Positions 21,420-25,935 of a DNA stretch of 25,935 nucleotides are shown here, one piece after another. The first letter of the stretch is position 1. Each line of letters opens with the position of its first letter. The translations under genes were made by a program, and so were the position numbers. Source of the DNA: Candidatus Brocadiia bacterium. Its GTDB lineage: Bacteria > Planctomycetota > PUPC01 > DSUN01. The notes beneath the pieces are model-generated. The model was not told the DNA's origin. It did not search any database and saw only the letters and a list, made by a program, of their open reading frames with translations. The stretch covers positions 1 to 25,935 of the forward strand of contig JADHXT010000006.1 of NCBI GenBank assembly GCA_016782825.1. Reading direction: 5' to 3'.

Positions 21420-22832
21420 CTAGCCTTCCCGAAGGAACGACACCAGTTTCTCCATCGCGGCGCCAAAGTAGGAATGCGTATACTCGACGGCGTTGTGCCT
21501 GCATACTTCGCGGATGTCCTCAGGCAGGTCATCCTCAGACGGGAAGCGGAAACCGTCCTTCATTACTGGCACAATGTTCCGATGTTCCCCGAGGCCGTGA
21601 GCGATCTCACGACGAAGCCAGTCGCGCGGGTTCTCGCACTGGTCCAGCGAGCCAGCGGTGAGGATCAGAATGAAGTTGCCGGCGTTTTGGATCTCCAACA
21701 ACAGGCGGTCATCAAAATGGCTGGCACCCAGATCATCGACATCGAGAAAGGCCCGCCACCCACGCGAGCGCAGTTCCCGAGCCACAAGGCGAGCCGTTTC
21801 GGACCCTCCGTCACGACGATAGCTGATGAAGGCAGAGCCGCACGTTGCCGTTCCCTCCTGGGCATCCTGCCCCGAGGCCTGAGCAGCCCTGCGGCTGCCT
21901 CGTCGTATCCGTGCGATGGTTCCGGCCAACTGGAGGCGCATGCGACGCCACCAAGGCAAGTAGTTCGGGATGGCGCAGCGCAGTGGCTCAAGCACGTTGA
22001 CCGGCTGGGGTGGCCCCGGCAGACACAGCAAGTGGGCCTCGTCGTCGACGTAAGGCGAGTTGCCGTAGCCCACACTGCTCACTGGCACCAAGTCGAACGC
22101 CAGCCCCGCGTTCATCACGACACCAGGGAAAGAGCGATACGCCCGGTCGAACTCGTGTACGACCTTGGGCACCGCCACTTCGGCTGTGGCCCCATAGGCG
22201 TCCACGCCCACGAGCATGGCGATCACCTGCTTGATCTGATTGCGCTGCTGGAACAGCCATCGGAACAGCTTCCCAAGCCACTGGTCGTGCTCAGCAGTGT
22301 CCCGTGAATCGGGCAAGACACGATTGAACATGTCCACGGCCACCAGGACCGTTCTGCAATGCAGCAGGCCATGCCGTAGGCGGGAAGCAGGATCAAGCGG
22401 CTCATCGCGCTCATCCATGAGTTGGTAGATTTCCCCTGGAGCGTCCCACATGACCAGATGAACAGGTTGCCCATGCCAGACGACCTTCATCAGGAAACAG
22501 GGCGCCAATACGTCGTAGGTGGTCTTGCAGGGCACTCCGGACCGACGCATCGCGAGGTAGTCACCGGTTAAGCGATCGAACGCACGGTCGGTCACCTCGA
22601 CGTGCCATTCGGGCGGGGAGTGCATCAACTGGTCGTGAAGCGCGGCAAGGTACAGCGACTTCCCCGTGCAGGGCAGCCCGATCAGCCCCAGCGCATTCCC
22701 CGAACGCACACGGATGATCTCTGGCGGGCCGAGGAACTCCATGTCGGGATTCCGCACGCACTCAGGACATTCGGCGTGGCCCTCCGGCAGAGGCCACCAG
22801 CAACGGCTGCATAGAGCGAGATGGGGTTTCAC
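21420..22832 (-). CDS. Zinc-ribbon / P-loop GTPase-like / TIR protein
   Basis: A 470-residue three-part protein. Residues 8-25 form a zinc ribbon (CSRC, then CPEC). Residues 45-290 form a P-loop NTPase of GTPase look: Walker A GLPCTGKS (52-59), a DxxG switch in WDAPGE (Asp130, Gly133), and VGVD (208-211) where GTPases carry NKxD. A basic linker (296-315) follows. Residues 333-470 are a TIR domain: AFISYRRDGG, the FLDVDDLG loop, and Glu409 in WLRREIAHGL, at the place of the catalytic Glu of NAD-cleaving TIR proteins. Known TIR proteins of this sort degrade NAD or make cyclic ADP-ribose signals in phage defence; a GTPase gate on a TIR effector is inference. The start is GTG 22830-22832 after GGAAGG. 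Codons are visibly less GC-biased than in the neighbours. It has its own promoter and no partner gene. Confidence 0.85.
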   Translation of the reverse strand: MKPHLALCSRCWWPLPEGHAECPECVRNPDMEFLGPPEIIRVRSGNALGLIGLPCTGKSLYLAALHDQLMHSPPEWHVEVTDRAFDRLTGDYLAMRRSGVPCKTTYDVLAPCFLMKVVWHGQPVHLVMWDAPGEIYQLMDERDEPLDPASRLRHGLLHCRTVLVAVDMFNRVLPDSRDTAEHDQWLGKLFRWLFQQRNQIKQVIAMLVGVDAYGATAEVAVPKVVHEFDRAYRSFPGVVMNAGLAFDLVPVSSVGYGNSPYVDDEAHLLCLPGPPQPVNVLEPLRCAIPNYLPWWRRMRLQLAGTIARIRRGSRRAAQASGQDAQEGTATCGSAFISYRRDGGSETARLVARELRSRGWRAFLDVDDLGASHFDDRLLLEIQNAGNFILILTAGSLDQCENPRDWLRREIAHGLGEHRNIVPVMKDGFRFPSEDDLPEDIREVCRHNAVEYTHSYFGAAMEKLVSFLREG

Positions 22833-22875
22833 GAAGCCCTTCCCCCAGCCAGTCCCGAATGCACGGCATGAAGCA

Positions 22876-22910
22876 GGCGCATTCTAGCAGCGCCGCGCGG
22901 CGAAGTCAAT
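22876..22910 (-). repeat. 35-bp direct repeat, right copy (promoter cassette)
   Basis: Partner of 21325-21359: 30 of 35 bases match and 22 in a row are identical. The copies are 1551 bases apart and enclose exactly one gene. Confidence 0.8.
22881..22909 (-). promoter_or_regulatory. Promoter of the TIR-GTPase gene
   Basis: Minus strand: -35 TTGACT (22904-22909), 17-base spacer, extended -10 TGC-TAGAAT (22881-22886). Start near 22874, about 40 bases before the GTG. The last ten bases of its spacer (GCGGCGCTGC) are identical to those of the glycosyltransferase promoter. Confidence 0.7.
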
Positions 22911-22955
22911 GGAGAGCGCCGGTTGGGGTGCAATTCGAGAGGGTTGGCAATGCGG

Positions 22956-22986
22956 GGGGAGCCTTTCTTAAGGAGAAAGTCTCCCC
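22956..22986. repeat. Two-part palindromic hairpin, REP-like
   Basis: GGGGAG, one mismatch, CTTTCT, a 5-base loop (TAAGG), AGAAAG, one mismatch, CTCCCC. Built like the hairpin at 5560-5594. It lies between the TIR-gene promoter and the transposase remnant. Could be a dispersed repeat or an insertion-sequence end. Confidence 0.55.
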
Positions 22987-22994
22987 AGTCCCGA

Positions 22995-23109
22995 ATGGCA
23001 CTACGTAACATGAACCAGGCCGCCTGGCAGGCCATCCGCCGTTCACCGCAGGTGCGGGCGCTCTTCGAGCGCATCGTCCGCGACGACCCGGAGCGCAAGA
23101 AGAAAGCCG
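22995..23109 (+). pseudogene. IS110-like transposase, C-terminal remnant
   Basis: About 38 codons that resemble the tail of IS110/IS1111-type transposases: MALRNMNQAAWQAIRRSP, then QVRALFERIVRDDPERKKKAV. In complete proteins this helix follows the TLRR-type region and is in turn followed by a conserved hydrophobic end; here the likeness stops near 23107, where sequence of an unrelated gene on the other strand begins. Only the tail is left, with no upstream transposase body, so it is a dead scar. The family call rests on recognition of a short stretch. Confidence 0.5.
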
Positions 23110-23441
23110 TCGCCGTCCCAGTCGCCCTTGGAAAGCAAGGCCGCCGGCACGGGCCGCTTCCAGACCAGCTTGCCTCCTGCGTCGAACAGGTAGAGGTTGC
23201 GCCCCTTCTCGCAGAAGGCGATCTCGAGTCCCTTGCGGTGCTTGTCGAAGTTCCCCAGGGCGATGTTCTGGGCGTGGCGGACGCCCTGCGCGCGGTAGTC
23301 GATTCGGGCCTCGATTCTCCCGGTAAGCGGGTCAGCGAAGCTCACTCGGCCGCCCACCTCTCGCGTCAACCACAGAGCGTGATCCACCGAAGCATCAGGC
23401 TCCCCCGCGTTGTAGATGGGGACCAACGTGCGCTGGATCAT
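23043..23441 (-). pseudogene. Fragment of a rhamnogalacturonan-lyase-like (PL11/FG-GAP) protein
   Basis: A 132-codon frame whose residues 10-112 look like an inner part of a PL11-type lyase or related FG-GAP propeller: VDHALWLTREVGG, RVSFADPLTGRIEARIDY, GVRHAQNIALGNFD, KGLEIAFCEKGRNLYLFDAGG and LVWKRPVPAALLSKGDWDGDG. The calcium-loop motif GDWDGDG ends the likeness; the last 20 residues (FLLALRVVADDALEE...) are antisense to the transposase remnant. No signal peptide and no lyase N-terminus. The ATG overlaps the stop of the channel gene (ATGA), so it may still be translated, but as a truncated, probably inactive piece. It would otherwise have fitted the plant- or algal-polysaccharide genes in the window. 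Confidence 0.6.
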
Positions 23442-24712
23442 CTCTGATCCCTTTCTGCATGGCTCCCAACTGACGAGCAGTTGTCCTGTAAGTGGACGGT
23501 GCGCGTGGGGAATGCAACGGAGAGCCCCATCTCCTTGAGCAGACGCATGATGGCCAGATTGATGCGCTGCTTCGTGGCCAGATGGTCGGCCCAGGCCGTG
23601 GATGCCGTGAAGTAGTAGACGAGGATGTTGAGGCTGGATTCCCCGAAGTCGGTGAAGCTCACAAGCATGAACTCCTGGTCTACGCCCTCATCGTTCTCGA
23701 TGATGCGGCGGATGCCGGCCACGGCTTCCTCCATCTGCGGAGCGGTGGTGTCGTAGGTGACCCCGATGGTCTGCATGACGCGGCGCTTGGGCATCTTGGA
23801 CCAGTTGTCGATGGTGGCTGCGGCCACGGTCTTGTTGGGCACGGAGACCAGGGTGGCCGGCCACGTGCGGATGCGGGTCGAGCGGAAGCCGATGTCCTCG
23901 ACGATCCCCTCCACGTCCCCCATCTTGATCCAGTCCCCCACCGTGAAGGGGCGACCAAGGAAGATGAAGACCGAGCCGAAGAAGTTGCCGAGGGTGTCCT
24001 GGAGGGCGAGCGCGACGGCGAGGCCGCCGATGCCCAGTCCCGCGATGAGACCGGACACACTGTAGCCGAGAAGCTGCGCGACCCACACGAAGCCGATGAT
24101 GCCAATGGTGGCCTTCAGCGCCTTCCGAATGACGGGCACAAGCTGATCGTCCAACTTCGATTCCGTCCGGCCGGCGAGCGCGACCAGATGATCGCTCGCT
24201 GCATCCACGAGGCGGAAGAGAAACCAGAGCACGTCCGCGGCGATGAGGACCTTCAGGACGCCGAACACAAAGCCGCTGACGTTCGGCGACGTGGGCAAGG
24301 GCAGCACGGCAAACGCACCGAACAGGCCGAGCAGAAGGAAGAGCATGCCCCCGGGACCGCTGGCCGCCGTTGCGATCAGATCGTCGAGGGCGTAGGGCGT
24401 CCGCTTCAGCCACGGGATGATCTTCGTGGTGAAGAGATGGCCCGATAGCTTCTTGAGCGCGAGCCCCGCCAGGATGAACAGAAAGGCGGCCCCGTACTGC
24501 CACAGCGCGATGCCGAGGACCTCGTACTGAGTCCAGGCCGGCACGCGGTCAGACAGGTCAAGCTCGATGCCTGAGCCGTCGCGTTCGGCCAACCCTGGCC
24601 CGGCGGGGGCTTCCTGGACTCCGGGCGGTGGCATCTCTGCCGCCAGCACGGCGGAGCCGGCCCCCCGCGCGATCAGGCACGTCGCCAGTGCAAGGGCACG
24701 GAGCAGGGTCAT
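23438..24712 (-). CDS. MscS-family mechanosensitive ion channel
   Basis: A 424-residue small-conductance-type mechanosensitive channel of the inner membrane, which opens on membrane stretch and lets solutes out in osmotic downshock. N-terminal signal-like helix (MTLLRALALATCLIARGAGSA), a proline-rich outer stretch (about 25-55), then four or more membrane helices (from YGAAFLFILAGLALKKL to ATIGIIGFVWVAQLLGY). The pore helix is Gly/Ala-rich: GLIAGLGIGGLAVALALQDTLGNFFGS. The MscS beta domain follows (FIFLGRPFTVGDWIKMGDVEGIVEDIGFRSTRIRT, SVPNKTVAAATIDNWSK), then the mixed C-terminal domain. ATG 24710-24712 overlaps the stop of the MarC-type gene (ATGA). The long open frame upstream of it belongs to that gene's other frame. 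It is longer than E. coli MscS because of extra N-terminal helices. Confidence 0.92.
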   Translation of the reverse strand: MTLLRALALATCLIARGAGSAVLAAEMPPPGVQEAPAGPGLAERDGSGIELDLSDRVPAWTQYEVLGIALWQYGAAFLFILAGLALKKLSGHLFTTKIIPWLKRTPYALDDLIATAASGPGGMLFLLLGLFGAFAVLPLPTSPNVSGFVFGVLKVLIAADVLWFLFRLVDAASDHLVALAGRTESKLDDQLVPVIRKALKATIGIIGFVWVAQLLGYSVSGLIAGLGIGGLAVALALQDTLGNFFGSVFIFLGRPFTVGDWIKMGDVEGIVEDIGFRSTRIRTWPATLVSVPNKTVAAATIDNWSKMPKRRVMQTIGVTYDTTAPQMEEAVAGIRRIIENDEGVDQEFMLVSFTDFGESSLNILVYYFTASTAWADHLATKQRINLAIMRLLKEMGLSVAFPTRTVHLQDNCSSVGSHAERDQR

Positions 24713-25332
24713 GTGCCCACCTCCGTGACCATCCAGAGCCGGCGGATGCCCGTTACGACCATGTCCGTCGAGATGGCGCCGATGACCAAGCCATTGAGAC
24801 GGGAGAGGAGGTTGACGTAGCGCTCGAACACCCGCTCGCGCTCGCCCTTCATCCTGTCCCGGAGCGCTCTGAAAGCCAGCACGATCACGACACTGATGAC
24901 CATCCCGAGCCCCAACACGAGCACGGCGCGACTCGCCCCAAGCGACTTGCCGAGGAGGATGGCCTGCGTGATGGTCCCTGCCCCGATCATGAACGGGACA
25001 GCGATCTCGGAGGGCAGTTCCTCCAGCGTGCCGCGGAGCAGTTCCGTCGCCTTGTAGCCTCGCGTCACGTATCCGTAGCCCACGATGAAGAACAGCACGC
25101 CACCGAAGATCCGCATGGCCTCGGGGCGGACGGACAGGAAGTCCACCAGGAACGGCTCGCCCATCACAGCGAAGAACGCGAACACAGCGAATGAGATGCC
25201 CGCGGCCTTCGACAGCACGAGCACGAAGTGCCGGGCGGGCAGCTCCTCCATGACGTGCGCCAGGTAGAGACAGAGCGCAAAGGGATTGAGGATGGCCAGG
25301 AAAGGCACGAGCGATGTGAGGAGAGCTTCCAT
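24709..25332 (-). CDS. MarC-family (UPF0056) integral membrane protein
   Basis: A 207-residue membrane protein with about six helices. The opening ALLTSLVPFLAILNPFALCLYLAHVM holds the NP motif of the MarC family. Next come FAVFAFFAVMGEPFLVDFLSVRPEAMRIFGGVLFFIVGYGYV, then EIAVPFMIGAGTITQAILLGKSLG (the P-F/GPG-like second half) and a C-terminal VNLLSRLNGLVIGAISTDMVVTGI. MarC was once linked to antibiotic resistance but its real role is unknown; some relatives have been linked to small-molecule export. It lies between an asparagine-synthetase gene 30 bases upstream and the MscS gene that overlaps its stop by 4 bases, so the three form one operon. ATG 25330-25332 has a G-rich run before it. Confidence 0.85.
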   Translation of the reverse strand: MEALLTSLVPFLAILNPFALCLYLAHVMEELPARHFVLVLSKAAGISFAVFAFFAVMGEPFLVDFLSVRPEAMRIFGGVLFFIVGYGYVTRGYKATELLRGTLEELPSEIAVPFMIGAGTITQAILLGKSLGASRAVLVLGLGMVISVVIVLAFRALRDRMKGERERVFERYVNLLSRLNGLVIGAISTDMVVTGIRRLWMVTEVGT

Positions 25333-25362
25333 GATACCCCCGATCGGGAGAGATGCCGCTGG

Positions 25363-25935
25363 TCACTTCGCCGGGTCCCAGCGTCCGACCAGGCGCTCGA
25401 AGCAGGCCGCGGGGAACCGCTCCTTGAAGAGGCGGTAGTACCAGAGCTCCTTTGGGGAGCTCAGGACGTAGCCTTCGGCCGTTGGGTTCTCGGCCTGCGC
25501 GAAGGCTTCGCGGCTCACGTGCGCCTCGGCCAGGCAGTCCATCAGTCCGTCCGTCCCCGTGCCTGCCGAGAAGCGGAGCTTGGGGCGGCGGTAGATGGCC
25601 TCGGGCAGAAGGTCCCTGAAGGCTTCGCGGAGAATGAACTTCTCCACCAGCTCCCCGTCGTCGGTCGGATGGATCTTCCACGACACGGGCAGTTGCAGTG
25701 CCAGGGCGATCACTTGGGTGTCGATGAACGGCGTGCGGTAGGTGATGCCGTTGCCGAACATGGCGCGGTCCAGCCGTTGCACGGCCGTGTTGTAGGCCAC
25801 CTCGATGAGGCGGCCCATCATCCTCAAGCGCTCGGTTTCGGTGGGCAACTCCTTGAGCAGATGGTATCCGCCGAAGAGCTCATCGCCGCCTTCTCCACTG
25901 AGTATGCAGTTGGTGAAGTTCCTGGCAGCGGAGGA
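25363..25935 (-). CDS. asnB: Asparagine synthetase (glutamine-hydrolysing), C-terminal part
   Basis: The last 190 residues of an AsnB-type enzyme; the 5' part lies outside the window. AsnB makes asparagine from aspartate with ATP and glutamine. Visible are the ATP-pyrophosphatase motif SGEGGDELFGGYH (near 25860-25900), the RLDRAMFGNGITYRTPFIDTQVIALALQLP block that shapes the aspartate pocket, and EKFILREAFRDLLPEAIYRRPKLRFSAGTG, as in family members. The likely Lys in RRPKLRFS replaces the usual RxKxxF spacing only slightly. Some relatives in capsule or natural-product clusters amidate other acids, so the substrate is not certain. It is the first visible gene of an operon with the MarC-type and MscS genes. 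Confidence 0.88.
   Translation of the reverse strand, partial: SSAARNFTNCILSGEGGDELFGGYHLLKELPTETERLRMMGRLIEVAYNTAVQRLDRAMFGNGITYRTPFIDTQVIALALQLPVSWKIHPTDDGELVEKFILREAFRDLLPEAIYRRPKLRFSAGTGTDGLMDCLAEAHVSREAFAQAENPTAEGYVLSSPKELWYYRLFKERFPAACFERLVGRWDPAK

Noticed and set aside
21325..22910. Attachment sites (attL/attR) of an integrated element
   Set aside because: The matching stretch is fully explained as a -35/-10 promoter in both places, and no integrase or tRNA end is present.
24713..25681. A long in-frame upstream extension of the MscS gene
   Set aside because: It is out of frame with the MarC-type and asnB genes that clearly occupy this DNA; ATG 24712 has the signal helix and the 4-base overlap.

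Overview
This GC-rich window looks like a chromosome segment from a planctomycete or a close PVC-group relative, probably from an uncultured lineage. The case rests on a secreted sulfatase, a very large secreted protein joining a hydrazine-synthase-alpha-like propeller, two haem c motifs and a SUMF1-like domain, orphan sugar-binding lipoproteins, and short repeats translated inside genes. The species cannot be named from sequence alone. Sigma70-type promoters (TTGAC-N16/17-TAnnnT) can be read directly in front of many genes.

Region 1 (1-7.9 kb): a truncated aldo/keto reductase diverges from an operon of a membrane-anchored gluzincin-type peptidase, a sugar-binding lipoprotein and a cupin. The peptidase start region carries a perfect 63-bp tandem duplication. 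Facing this operon is recO followed by a second sugar-binding lipoprotein, and upstream of recO is a lone, probably leaderless larE. A dual-specificity-type phosphatase and a conserved-looking protein of unknown function then run rightward to a terminator.

Region 2 (7.9-14.3 kb): a GH4 glycosidase with a perfect 10-bp hairpin in its leader is followed by a membrane-anchored probable (alpha/alpha)-barrel protein, a small membrane protein and a decayed GT-C mannosyltransferase gene (in-frame amber plus a probable internal deletion). A Tat-exported sulfatase and a PLP aminotransferase diverge from overlapping promoters. A 14-bp-stem hairpin closes the aminotransferase unit.

Region 3 (14.3-21.4 kb), all leftward: the 1581-residue HzsA-like/cytochrome c/SUMF1-like protein, then a two-gene glycosyltransferase operon (GT2, then GT4). 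The first 26-27 residues of the GT4 protein are built from two short-repeat families. One of these repeats also codes for a nearly identical peptide inside the 1581-residue protein.

Region 4 (21.3-25.9 kb) is the accessory part. It holds a single-gene zinc-ribbon/P-loop GTPase/TIR protein, the best candidate here for an under-described immune or signalling system. Its promoter is almost a copy of the promoter of the neighbouring glycosyltransferase operon, so the two copies bracket the gene. Next comes a scar where an IS110-like transposase tail abuts a truncated rhamnogalacturonan-lyase-like fragment. An operon of asparagine synthetase (cut by the window end), a MarC-type membrane protein and an MscS channel follows.

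Much of the window fits carbohydrate capture and breakdown (two binding lipoproteins, GH4, sulfatase, cupin, lyase remnant) and surface glycan building (GT2, GT4, dead GT-C). No ABC permease or ATPase, rRNA, tRNA or CRISPR array was seen. Apart from short intergenic stretches described below, no gap over 300 bases lacks a gene.
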